Positions 45,740 to 53,728 of a DNA stretch of 64,000 nt are shown here, one piece after another. The translations under genes and the position numbers were made by a program. This DNA is from UBA5018 sp947463165 (lineage in GTDB: Bacteria; Cyanobacteriota; Cyanobacteriia; PCC-6307; Cyanobiaceae). The DNA lies in contig CALRTY020000001.1 of the NCBI GenBank assembly GCA_943371245.1, positions 1-64,000 on the forward strand, given 5' to 3'. A model generated the notes under the pieces. The model was not told where the DNA came from and made no database searches. It worked only from the letters and a program-made list of their open reading frames with translations. Position 1 is the first letter of the stretch. Each line of letters begins with the position of its first letter.

Positions 45740-46405
45740 ATGCGCTTTCAACTTGAATCGCTACTCACGGATCAGCAGCTGCTCGACTGGCGAGGCCAAT
45801 TGCTGGCGTCAGATGTGCCCTGGAAGCCAGGTGAGCAGACGGCTGGCTGGCATGCCCGGGCGGTGAAGCACAACCGCCAATTGGACCGGAGCTCAGCGCT
45901 GCATCAGAACCTGGCGGCCCAGGTGAACAAGGCGCTGCTAGGCCAGCCACTGCTCTGTTCGGCGGCCCTGCCGGTTGAGGTGCACGGACTGCTGTTCAGC
46001 CTTTGCGGGCCGGGAGAGGGCTATGGCAGCCATGTGGACAATGCCTTCATGGCGGCAGGCCGCTCCGATCTCTCCTTCACCCTGTTCCTGACGCCGCCGG
46101 AGGACTACAGCGGCGGAGCACTGGTGCTGCAGTTCCCCCATGGCGAGGAGTCGATCCGCCTAGAGGCCGGCGCTGCGATCGTCTACCCCAGCACCCTGCT
46201 GCACCGGGTGGAGCCGGTGATTGAGGGGCAGCGGCTAGTGTGCGTGGGCTGGATCCAGAGCCGCATCCGCAACGCCGAGCGGCGGGAGCTGCTGTTCGAG
46301 CTGGATACGGCGAGGCGGCTGCTATTTAATCAACTGGGCAAAACGGAAGCCTTCGACCTGATCAGCCGCAGTTACACAAACTTGCTGAGGATGTGGGCAG
46401 ATTGA
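45740..46405 (+). CDS. PKHD-type Fe(II)/2-oxoglutarate hydroxylase (PiuC/YbiX family)
   Basis: A 221-residue cytosolic dioxygenase. The iron ligands are in YGSHVDNAFM (HxD) and YPSTLLHRVEPV (His), with the 2-oxoglutarate-binding Arg in RLVCVGWIQSRIR. The family is often linked to TonB-dependent siderophore receptors and porins in iron regulons. Here it is divergent from the lipoprotein-porin pair and upstream of znuA, so a role in metal homeostasis is plausible. The substrate is unknown. Confidence 0.88.
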   Translation: MRFQLESLLTDQQLLDWRGQLLASDVPWKPGEQTAGWHARAVKHNRQLDRSSALHQNLAAQVNKALLGQPLLCSAALPVEVHGLLFSLCGPGEGYGSHVDNAFMAAGRSDLSFTLFLTPPEDYSGGALVLQFPHGEESIRLEAGAAIVYPSTLLHRVEPVIEGQRLVCVGWIQSRIRNAERRELLFELDTARRLLFNQLGKTEAFDLISRSYTNLLRMWAD

Positions 46406-46414
46406 AGCTGGGTG

Positions 46415-46470
46415 TGGATGTAAAGGGAGATGTGGATGTAAAGGGGGATGTGGATGTGGATGTGAATGTG
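46415..46470. repeat. GGATGT hexamer-based tandem repeat
   Basis: Three 18-bp units (GGATGTAAAGGGAGATGT, GGATGTAAAGGGGGATGT, GGATGTGGATGTGAATGT) directly follow the hydroxylase stop. This is a simple slippage-type repeat; the rest of the gap to znuA shows no gene. Confidence 0.75.
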
Positions 46471-46620
46471 GAGGGTAAAAATAGAGCTGGAGCGCTGCAG
46501 AAGGGCGATTCGAGACCGGCTGCGCAGGGCCAGGATGCCAACTGTCGCCCTGGCTTGGCACACTCACGCCAACTGACGAGCGCCCCTCACCAGCACAGCC
46601 CGCCTGTCTTGGCGCTGATC

Positions 46621-46641
46621 AGTGATAATGGTTCCCATTGG
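46621..46641 (+). promoter_or_regulatory. Candidate Zur box upstream of znuA
   Basis: TGATAATGGTTCCCATT at 46623-46639 contains the inverted repeat AATGG-TTC-CCATT. It matches the porin-side palindrome at 45342-45358 in 16 of 17 bases. It lies immediately upstream of the likely znuA start and fits control by the nearby Zur. Confidence 0.55.
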
Positions 46642-46651
46642 CGGCGGTCGC

Positions 46652-47668
46652 GTGTTTGTGTTGCGAGCTCCTTGGCCGGCGCCGCTTGCCTCCCTGGCAA
46701 CTGGCCTGAAGGCTGGGCTGAAGACTGGCCTGAAAACCGCCCTCCTGCCAGCAGCCCTGCTGCTGACAAGCTGCGGCGCGGTTCACAAATTTGGCGGTAG
46801 TGCCCCTGGCCAGCGCCTCCAGGTGGTGACCACCATCCTGCCGATCACGATATTTACCAGAGCGGTGGCCGGCGATTGCGCCGAAGTGATGCCGCTGATT
46901 CCCAGCAACGTTGGCCCCCACGACTTTCAGGCAAATCCCGACCAGCTGGTGCGACTGCGCCATGCCGATGTGCTGGTAAAAAATGGCTTGGGCCTGGAAG
47001 TTTTCTTAGATAAATTAATCGCCAATGCCGACAACCCCCGCCTGCGCCTGATCGATTCCAGCCAAGGAATCGCCACCTTGGAAAGCGCCGCCCATGATCA
47101 TGGCCATGACCATGGTCACCCAGAAGCAAATGCCAAAGTTGGCGCAGGGCCAAACCCCCACATTTGGCTGGATCCTGTGCTCGCTATCCAGCAGGTGAAC
47201 GGCATCCGCGATGGCTTGATCGCCGCCCAGCCCTCCTGTAGAACAAAATTCACCGCCAATGCCGCCAGTTACACCGCCCAGTTGCGCCGGCTCAATGCCG
47301 AGCTGGCCCAGAAGCTCAATCCCTATGCCGGCAAGACGTTTGTAACCTTCCATGATTTCACCCCCTATTTCGCCGCTCGCTATCAACTAAAAACCAATTT
47401 TCTAGTGGATATGCCAGAGGAAAACCCAACTCCAGCCGACCTGAGGCGGGTGCTCCAGCAGGTGAAGGCTTCCGGCCTCACGGCGCTGCTCAGCGAACCC
47501 CAACTGGATAGCAGTTCATTTGAGGCCCTCGCCAGCGACCTGGGGGTGAAGATTGGTAGCTTTGATTCCCTGGAGAGTGGCCCCACGGCAGCGGCCAGCC
47601 AGGGCGATTACTACCTCCAAACCATGCGCCGCAACGGCGATGCCCTGGTAACGGCCTTCGGGGGCTGA
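46652..47668 (+). CDS. znuA: Zinc ABC transporter substrate-binding protein ZnuA
   Basis: A periplasmic zinc-binding lipoprotein of about 338 residues. The signal ends with lipobox LLLTSCGA. The metal site includes His in NVGPHDFQANP, the His-rich loop HDHGHDHGH, PHIWLDP and TFHDFTPYF; the C lobe ends with the GDYYLQTMRRNGDAL segment. GTG codons at 46652 and 46658 are favoured over the ATG at 46622, because the candidate Zur box would otherwise be inside the gene. znuC follows 48 bp later. Confidence 0.9.
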   Translation: MFVLRAPWPAPLASLATGLKAGLKTGLKTALLPAALLLTSCGAVHKFGGSAPGQRLQVVTTILPITIFTRAVAGDCAEVMPLIPSNVGPHDFQANPDQLVRLRHADVLVKNGLGLEVFLDKLIANADNPRLRLIDSSQGIATLESAAHDHGHDHGHPEANAKVGAGPNPHIWLDPVLAIQQVNGIRDGLIAAQPSCRTKFTANAASYTAQLRRLNAELAQKLNPYAGKTFVTFHDFTPYFAARYQLKTNFLVDMPEENPTPADLRRVLQQVKASGLTALLSEPQLDSSSFEALASDLGVKIGSFDSLESGPTAAASQGDYYLQTMRRNGDALVTAFGG

Positions 47669-47716
47669 TCGCCCCCCAGTGGGGGAGCTGTGGCGCGGGT
47701 TCGCTAGCCTGGAGCC

Positions 47717-48502
47717 ATGGCGGAAATGGTTCTCGAAGTCAGCGGGCTCACCGTGCGCCGCGGATCGCTCACGGCGGTGCAAGCGGTGAGCTTTGGCCTG
47801 GCGGCGGAAACCGATACCGCCCTTGTGGGTCCCAACGGCGCCGGCAAGAGCAGCCTGGTGCAGGCGCTGCTCGGCATCATTCCCCACCAGGAGGGGGAGG
47901 TGAGATTGCTGGGCCACCGCCTCAGTCGCCAGGGCCGCCTACCGGAGGCGGTGCGCGCCCATGTGGCCTACCTGCCCCAAACCTTTCCGCTGGTGGGCCG
48001 CATTCCGCTCACCGTGGCCGAATTTGTGGGTTTGGGCTGGGATCCAGCCGGCCTGCGCTGGCCCTGGCGGGGGGGCGAGCAGCGCCGCCGGGCCGTGGTC
48101 CAGGCCCTGGGCAAGACCGCCAGCCAAGACCTGGCCGATCGGCTGATCAGCGAGCTCTCCCCAGGCCAAATAAAGCGGGTGTTGTTGGCCTTTTGCCTGG
48201 TGCGGCCCCGGCGTCTGCTGGTGCTCGACGAAGCCCAGGCGGGGCTGGATGCCCAGGCGGTGGAGAGTTTTTACAACCTGTTATTTCAGCTGCGCCGCAC
48301 CGAAGGCTGGACAATTTTGCAGGTATCTCATGATCTAGAGATGGTGCGCCGCACCTGTACCGGGGTGCTCTGCCTCAACCGCCGCCTGCGCTGCTCCGGC
48401 CCCCCCAACCATGCCCTGCAGCCGCAGCAGTTGGAGCAGGTGTACGGCCGCGGTTATGTGCCCTACCAGCATCACCACGCCCCCAGTCCGCCGCTGCCAT
48501 GA
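47717..48502 (+). CDS. znuC: Zinc ABC transporter ATP-binding protein ZnuC
   Basis: The ATPase of the zinc importer, 261 residues. Walker A is GPNGAGKSS (38-46) and the Q loop is VAYLPQTFPL. The signature reads LSPGQIKR instead of LSGGQ and Walker B reads LLVLDEAQAGLD instead of DEPT. The catalytic Glu and the H-loop His (VSHDLEM) are present, so it should be active. The C terminus has YQHHHAP, a possible metal-binding stretch. It overlaps znuB by 4 bp. Confidence 0.9.
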   Translation: MAEMVLEVSGLTVRRGSLTAVQAVSFGLAAETDTALVGPNGAGKSSLVQALLGIIPHQEGEVRLLGHRLSRQGRLPEAVRAHVAYLPQTFPLVGRIPLTVAEFVGLGWDPAGLRWPWRGGEQRRRAVVQALGKTASQDLADRLISELSPGQIKRVLLAFCLVRPRRLLVLDEAQAGLDAQAVESFYNLLFQLRRTEGWTILQVSHDLEMVRRTCTGVLCLNRRLRCSGPPNHALQPQQLEQVYGRGYVPYQHHHAPSPPLP

Positions 48503-49338
48503 GCCCCTGGGAAGGCTGGCTGGATTTGCTGCAGCAACCGTTCATGCAACGGGCCTTGATTGGAGGACTGCTCACCGGCAGCCTCGGCGGCCTGTTGGGC
48601 AGTTTTGCGGTATTGCGCCAATTGTCTTTTTTCAGTGATGCCCTGGGCCATTCCGCCCTGCTGGGGATCACCCTGGGCATCCTGCTGGGGCTGAATCCCA
48701 CCCTGGTGCTTATCCCCTTTGCGGTGCTCTTCGCGCTGATGGTGAGCCGGTTGGTGGATAACAACCGCCTGCCCACCGACGCCCTGCTGAATATCATCTA
48801 TTCCTCCTCCCTGGCCCTGGCCGTGGTGGCGCTCAGTTTTGTAGATAGCTATAAGGGCGGCATCGCAAACCTGTTATTCGGCGACATCCTCGGCGTTTCC
48901 TGGCTGGATCTAGGCCTGATCCTGCTGCTGTTGATCGGGGCGAGTGGCTACCTGCTGCTCAGCCGCCGCGATCAGATCCTGCTAACCCTCGATGAATCCC
49001 TGGCCCGCTCCCGGGGCGTGGACGTGGGGCTGCACCGGTTGCTGTTCATCGTGGTGCTGGCCCTGGTGGTGGCCCTCTCGATCAAGGGGGTGGGGGTATT
49101 GCTGATCAGTGCCTTCGTGGTAATCCCAGCCTGCGCCTCCCGGCTGGTGAGCAACAGCTTCAATCTTTATGTGCCAGTGGCGGCGGGCCTGGGGGGAGGC
49201 TGTGCGGTGTTGGGCCTGCTGCTCTCCGGTGCTTTAAGCCTGCCCTCGGGGCCCAGCGTGGTGATCGTTCAACTGGCTGGTTTTCTGCTGGCGTTGGCGC
49301 TGGCACCCCGCTCCAGGGGCCCTGGCGCCGCCGGCTGA
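48499..49338 (+). CDS. znuB: Zinc ABC transporter permease ZnuB
   Basis: A 279-residue membrane permease of the ABC-3 family with about eight helices. It has SLGGLLGSFAVLRQLSFFSDALGHSALLG near the N terminus (quoted in part: FFSDALGHSALLG), the coupling region VDVGLHRLLFI, and ISAFVVIPACASRLV. It is the membrane partner of ZnuA and ZnuC. It is convergent with zur, whose stop is 30 bp away. Confidence 0.92.
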   Translation: MSPWEGWLDLLQQPFMQRALIGGLLTGSLGGLLGSFAVLRQLSFFSDALGHSALLGITLGILLGLNPTLVLIPFAVLFALMVSRLVDNNRLPTDALLNIIYSSSLALAVVALSFVDSYKGGIANLLFGDILGVSWLDLGLILLLLIGASGYLLLSRRDQILLTLDESLARSRGVDVGLHRLLFIVVLALVVALSIKGVGVLLISAFVVIPACASRLVSNSFNLYVPVAAGLGGGCAVLGLLLSGALSLPSGPSVVIVQLAGFLLALALAPRSRGPGAAG

Positions 49339-49367
49339 TGGGCGCCAACTGAAGCGGCTATTGCCTA

Positions 49368-49823
49368 CTAACTGTCGATATCTTGCTGAGCTGCGGCAGC
49401 TGGATTGGCGGCGTGAGAGCTGGCCTGGGCGGCTTGGCAGGCGGCGCAGATGCCAAAAAATTCGAGAGTGTGGAATAGCAATGCAAAACCCTGTAGCTGA
49501 TCGCCATGCAGGTGCACGTCGTGCATCGGGCAGCTATCGAGGCTGATGGTGCGGCCGCAGTCGACGCAGGTGAGGTGGTGCTCATCCCGTTCGGTGGGGG
49601 CATAGAGGGCTTCGCCGCTGGGTAGGTGGCGACAGCGCAGCAGGCCCCGCTGCTGCAGTTGGCGCAGGTGGCGATAGACGGTGGCCAGACCCATCGGCAG
49701 CGAGCTCTGGCGCAACTGGGCATGAATTTGCTGGCCGGTGAGTTCCGTCTTGGCCTGGCGCAACTGCTCCAGCAGCCGCTCCTGCTTCTCCGTAAGCGCT
49801 GGAGCAGCGAGCGGTGGGGCCAT
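49368..49823 (-). CDS. zur: Zinc uptake regulator Zur (Fur family)
   Basis: A 151-residue repressor from the ATG at 49823. The winged helix contains LPMGLATVYRHLRQLQQRGLL. The dimerisation domain has EHHLTCVDCGRTISLDSC and a C-terminal CAAC, so the structural zinc site has two CxxC pairs. The clustering with znuACB and the Cys pattern point to Zur rather than Fur or PerR. It probably acts on the box upstream of znuA and on the related palindrome near the porin. It diverges from the permease at 49910. Confidence 0.9.
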   Translation of the reverse strand: MAPPLAAPALTEKQERLLEQLRQAKTELTGQQIHAQLRQSSLPMGLATVYRHLRQLQQRGLLRCRHLPSGEALYAPTERDEHHLTCVDCGRTISLDSCPMHDVHLHGDQLQGFALLFHTLEFFGICAACQAAQASSHAANPAAAAQQDIDS

Positions 49824-49909
49824 GGAGTTGCAAAAACTATTCGCCGATCCTATGGAGGGCAAGGGGCTGGTTTATATGGGTGTCTCTAGCAGGCAGATGC
49901 AGGCAAGCG

Positions 49910-50866
49910 ATGGGCTGGGACAAGCTCGCCACCACCTGGGCTGTCTTCCAGGGGCTGTTGATCGGGGCGCTGCCGTTCCTGTTGATCGGCGTTGGCATCG
50001 CTTCTCTGGTGCGCTGGTTCAGCCCCGCTGGGGGTTGGCTGCGGCGCTTGCCTGCGGATCCCCTGTTGGGTCCGCTAACGGGGGCGGCCCTGGGCTTTGC
50101 CCTGCCGGCCTGTGAATGCGGCAATGTGCCCGTCGCCCGGCGGCTGATCGCCTCAGGGGCGCCGATGGCCACCGCCTTTGGCTTTTTGTTTGCCGCGCCG
50201 GTGCTCAATCCGATCGTGCTGGCCAGCACCTGGGCCGCCTTTCCAGATCGCCCCTGGTTGCTGCTGGCCAGGCCCCTGGCGGCCCTGGCCATCGCCCTGG
50301 CGCTGGCATCGCTGTTGCGCCTGCTGCCAGAGGGGGAACTGCTCAGCGATGAACTGCTGGAGGAGCGGCGCCTGAATCAACCCCTGGGCCAGTTGAGTTT
50401 GTTGGAGCGGCGGGGAGGGCTGCTGGGGGAAAGGCCCCAACCGCCTCTGGGGCCCCAGCGAATGGCGGCGGCCGAGGCCCTCGGCCATGGGGTGCGGGAA
50501 TTTATGAATTTGGCGATCCTGCTGGTGTTCGGCTGCGCCATCGCCTCCCTGGTCCAGACCCTCGTGCCCCGCAGCTGGTTGCTGGCGGTGGGGGATGCGC
50601 CCACCCTCTCAATCCTGAGCCTGATGCTGCTGGCGGTGCTGGTATCCGTGTGCTCCAGCGTGGATGCTTTCCTAGCGCTGGGGTTTGCGGCCCATGTCAC
50701 CCCTGGGGCGCTGCTGGCCTTTTTGATCCTGGGCCCGGTGATTGATCTCAAATCCCTCAGCCTCTTTGGAGTGGTGCTCAGGCCAGGGGCCCTTGCCCTC
50801 ACGGTGGCTGGCACGGCGGTGGTGGTGTTGCTGATTTGTCAGTGGGTAAACCTGTGGCAACTTTGA
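49910..50866 (+). CDS. DUF318 (YraQ-like) permease
   Basis: A membrane protein of about 318 residues from the ATG at 49910. It has two permease halves of about four helices each around a hydrophilic loop (about 155-205). The family motif CECGNVPVARRL lies after the second helix and a Cys-containing SVCSSVDAFLALG motif in the second half. DUF318 permeases often pair with a TIGR03943 protein, as here, and are reported in metal-related contexts. The transported substrate is unknown. Confidence 0.82.
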   Translation: MGWDKLATTWAVFQGLLIGALPFLLIGVGIASLVRWFSPAGGWLRRLPADPLLGPLTGAALGFALPACECGNVPVARRLIASGAPMATAFGFLFAAPVLNPIVLASTWAAFPDRPWLLLARPLAALAIALALASLLRLLPEGELLSDELLEERRLNQPLGQLSLLERRGGLLGERPQPPLGPQRMAAAEALGHGVREFMNLAILLVFGCAIASLVQTLVPRSWLLAVGDAPTLSILSLMLLAVLVSVCSSVDAFLALGFAAHVTPGALLAFLILGPVIDLKSLSLFGVVLRPGALALTVAGTAVVVLLICQWVNLWQL

Positions 50867-51540
50867 AAGGGCTGCGCGGCATCTGCCTGGGCCTCTGGGG
50901 TGCCCTGCTGCTGTTCAGCTACAGCAGCGAGCGTCTGAATTTGCTGGTGAGGGCACCTCTACAACCCGTGATTGGCCTGGCGGGAGTGGTTTTGTTGCTG
51001 CTGGCGGGGCTGGATATGGGCCTGGGCCAGGGCCAGGGGCGCCAGCGCCTGCCCAGGCGGGAGTTGGTCAGCTGGTTACTGGGGGGAATGGTGGCCGTGG
51101 CGATGCTGCTGATACCACCTGAGCCCTCGTTTTCGGATCTGGCGGCCACCAGAGGCAGCGGCCAGATGCTCCAGGAAGAAATCAGTTTTGTACTGCCGGC
51201 CGGCCAGCGCAGCCTCACCGACTGGGTGCGGCTGCTGAGGGCGGCACCAGATCCCCAGCTCTACGCCGGAGATCCCGTACGCATCAGTGGCTTCGTGCTG
51301 GCGGTGCCTGGGCAGCCGCCCCAGTTGGCCAGGCTGTTGGTGCGCTGCTGCCTGGCGGATGCCACCCCGATCGGGCTGCCGGTGCGCTGGCCCCCGGGCA
51401 AACCGCTGCCAAAGACCAATCAATGGCTGGAGATTGAGGGGGTGATGGGTATAGACAGCAGCGACGGCCAGGCCCACAGCCTGGTGCTACCCCGCCGCAT
51501 ATCCCCTATACCTCGGCCCAAACGACCCTTCGAGGGCTGA
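50854..51540 (+). CDS. TIGR03943-family (DUF1980) membrane protein
   Basis: A protein of 228 residues from a GTG at 50854 that overlaps the permease by 13 bp; a TTG at 50836 is an alternative. Three N-terminal hydrophobic helices precede a soluble beta domain with VRISGFVLAVPGQPP, the RCCLADATPIGLPVRW motif characteristic of TIGR03943, and WLEIEGVMGID. It is the usual partner of DUF318 permeases. The function is unknown. Confidence 0.82.
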   Translation: MATLKGLRGICLGLWGALLLFSYSSERLNLLVRAPLQPVIGLAGVVLLLLAGLDMGLGQGQGRQRLPRRELVSWLLGGMVAVAMLLIPPEPSFSDLAATRGSGQMLQEEISFVLPAGQRSLTDWVRLLRAAPDPQLYAGDPVRISGFVLAVPGQPPQLARLLVRCCLADATPIGLPVRWPPGKPLPKTNQWLEIEGVMGIDSSDGQAHSLVLPRRISPIPRPKRPFEG

Positions 51541-51558
51541 AGCCCCGCGCCGCCAACC

Positions 51559-52956
51559 ATGAAACCCCTGCCCCTGCTGATGGCTGCCGGCCTGGTGCTG
51601 GGCCTGGCGCAACAGCAACTGCTGATCCGGCGCCCCCCTCGCCTGGTGGCGATCGAGCCGGCCCTGGCCAGTTCCGGGCCCGGGGCGCTGGATCTGCGCT
51701 TCAGTCGGCCGATGGAGCTGGGCAGCGTTGGCGCCAGCAGCAGCCTCAGCCCAGCGCTGGCCCATGGCTGGCTTGGGGAGGGCAGCCAGTGGAGACTGCT
51801 GCTCAGCCCCGGCGCCAGGCTGGATCAGCCGATCGAATTGGAGCTGGGCGGCAGGGATCGGCGCCAGCTGGCCGTGGAGCCGCAGCGCTGGCGATGGGAT
51901 CCCCGCCCGAGGATGGTGGCCGTGGTGGTGGTGCAGGGGGGAGAACAGCTGCAACTTCGCCATCAAGACGGCAGCTGGCAGGCAATAAGTGAGGTGTGGC
52001 CGTCGATACCCCACTTGCAGGTGTTGGGGGATGGTTCCGGCCTGGTGATGGCAACAGCCGATGGCAAGGGAAGGCTGCAGGTATGGCGGCTGGCAATTCA
52101 GCAAAGCAATCTGGCGCCAGCAAACCTGGGCCTCAAGGCACCGCAGGTGGGGGCGGCCCAACGCCTATCCCAGAGCCCCCTGTTATTTGCCCACATGAGT
52201 AGTAACCGGCAGGGGGAATTTTTATTGCAAAGCGCCACTGAATTGAGCGGCCAAGCCCAGACCCAAATCTGGGATGCCAGCGGTGGGCGCCAGGAGCTGC
52301 AGGTGGAGAGCAGTGGCGCCATTCAGCTGGTGCCCCAGGGTGGCGCCATGGTGGTGCCCCATCCGGAGGGCCTGATCCTGATGCGCTTGCCAGGCCAGCC
52401 CCAGCGGCGTCAGATGCTGCCGGGCAGCCGCGATCTGAGCTCCTTTTGCGCCAGTGGTGGCCGGGCCCTGTTGGTGCGTCACCGCCCCGACTACAGCCGC
52501 TCCCTGGAGCTGGTGGAGCCGGGTGAGGCACCGCGCATCCTCTGGCAGGGCCGGCAGGCGGTGCTTGGCAGTGCCTGCGCCCGCGGTGGCGAGAGGATTT
52601 GGCTACTGCTGATGGATGGCATGGGCCAACCACGGCTACAACTGCTGGCCCTCAACCGTTCGGGTAAAATCATGCAGCGAAAGCAATTAAATGGTTGGCA
52701 GCTGGAACCGGGCACAAAAATGGAATTTGATGCCAGCCGCAATCAACTACTGCTGGCACTAAAGCCAATTACTGTTAGGCGAAGAGAGATAAAGCCAATT
52801 GGTAATGCGAGAAGGGAGATAAAGGCAATCTCTGTTGAGCCGATAACTTCTGAGGGGCGCCAGGAGGCCAGGTCCGCCCTGATCGATGCCAACAGCTTGA
52901 CGCTGCGGGTACTGGATAAACCCATTCGCCAGGTCCAATGGCTGCCGGCGCATTAG
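51559..52956 (+). CDS. Large exported hypothetical protein
   Basis: A 465-residue protein with an N-terminal signal or anchor (PLPLLMAAGLVLGLAQQQ). The rest is predicted all-beta, with repeated short blades (for example GQAQTQIWDASGGRQELQVE, then LVPQGGAMVVPHPEG) suggesting a propeller-like or Ig-like secretory protein. Near the end a short duplication gives RREIKPIGNA and RREIKAISVE. No family was recognised. It follows the TIGR03943 gene by 18 bp, so it may share its transcript. Confidence 0.65.
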   Translation: MKPLPLLMAAGLVLGLAQQQLLIRRPPRLVAIEPALASSGPGALDLRFSRPMELGSVGASSSLSPALAHGWLGEGSQWRLLLSPGARLDQPIELELGGRDRRQLAVEPQRWRWDPRPRMVAVVVVQGGEQLQLRHQDGSWQAISEVWPSIPHLQVLGDGSGLVMATADGKGRLQVWRLAIQQSNLAPANLGLKAPQVGAAQRLSQSPLLFAHMSSNRQGEFLLQSATELSGQAQTQIWDASGGRQELQVESSGAIQLVPQGGAMVVPHPEGLILMRLPGQPQRRQMLPGSRDLSSFCASGGRALLVRHRPDYSRSLELVEPGEAPRILWQGRQAVLGSACARGGERIWLLLMDGMGQPRLQLLALNRSGKIMQRKQLNGWQLEPGTKMEFDASRNQLLLALKPITVRRREIKPIGNARREIKAISVEPITSEGRQEARSALIDANSLTLRVLDKPIRQVQWLPAH

Positions 52957-53051
52957 CCCTGACAGGCCCATAGACGGGCCAGAAGCTGCGCCTAGCGATC
53001 GGATCCCGTGCCCATGGGTCGGGCTGAGGCCAGGCATTGGCATAATTTAGT

Positions 53052-53086
53052 ACAATAAAATCGGTGAGATTTTGGATTTTTAAGTA
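53052..53086. repeat. Interspersed repeat, family 2, copy 3
   Basis: ACAATAAAATCGGTGAGATT followed by TTGGATTTTTAAG matches the copies at 12141 and 12413 over about 30 bp. The surrounding gap 52957-53210 has no gene. Confidence 0.5.
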
Positions 53087-53210
53087 CATTAGCTGCCATT
53101 TGCGCTCGAATAGTTAAATAATCGGCGTACCCTAATATTCGTTTGCACTCCAATAACAAACAATCGGCACCCGGCCTATGCTGCACCCTCGCACCTTGAG
53201 GTGAAACGCC

Positions 53211-53684
53211 ATGGCCGGCCGCGCCAGGTCCACCGGTCCAGAAGAGGAGCTGATCCAAAAACTGCGCCGCATTGAAGCCCTGCACTCTCGTGCTGGCAGC
53301 GACGGCGAACGGCTGGCGGCCGAGCGGGCCCGCGAACGCATCCAGGCCAGGCTCCAGCAGCTCGCAGCTGAGGAGCCGCCGGTGGAATATCGCTTCACCC
53401 TGGCGGATCAATGGTCTCGGCATTTGTTTGTGGCCCTGCTGCGTCGCTACAACATTTCGCCATACCGCTACCGCGGCCAGCGGCGCACCACCGTGATGGC
53501 CCGCCTCAGCCGCAGCTTCGTGAATGACACCCTCTGGCCCGAATACCAGGAACTGCAAAAAACGCTTTCCGCCTACTTCGACGCCCTCACCGATCGGGTG
53601 ATTGAACAGGCCCTGGAGGTGAAGGCCGGCGATGCAGAAGAGCGACCCGAACGCCAGGCCTTGCCACCGGTAGATCACCAATAG
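53211..53684 (+). CDS. Helical hypothetical protein, DUF2786-like N terminus
   Basis: A 157-residue soluble protein, mostly alpha-helical and rich in Arg, Glu and Ala. The first 45 residues (KLRRIEALHSRAGSDGERLA, then AERARERIQARLQQL) resemble DUF2786. The middle has WSRHLFVALLRRYNISPYRY and RRTTVMARLSRSFVNDTLWP, which looks nucleic-acid related from its basic character, but this is inference. It is convergent with the DUF6880 gene. Confidence 0.6.
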   Translation: MAGRARSTGPEEELIQKLRRIEALHSRAGSDGERLAAERARERIQARLQQLAAEEPPVEYRFTLADQWSRHLFVALLRRYNISPYRYRGQRRTTVMARLSRSFVNDTLWPEYQELQKTLSAYFDALTDRVIEQALEVKAGDAEERPERQALPPVDHQ

Positions 53685-53728
53685 GGCGATAGCCATGGGC
53701 CAGGGCTACCCCATTCGCGTTGGAGCTG

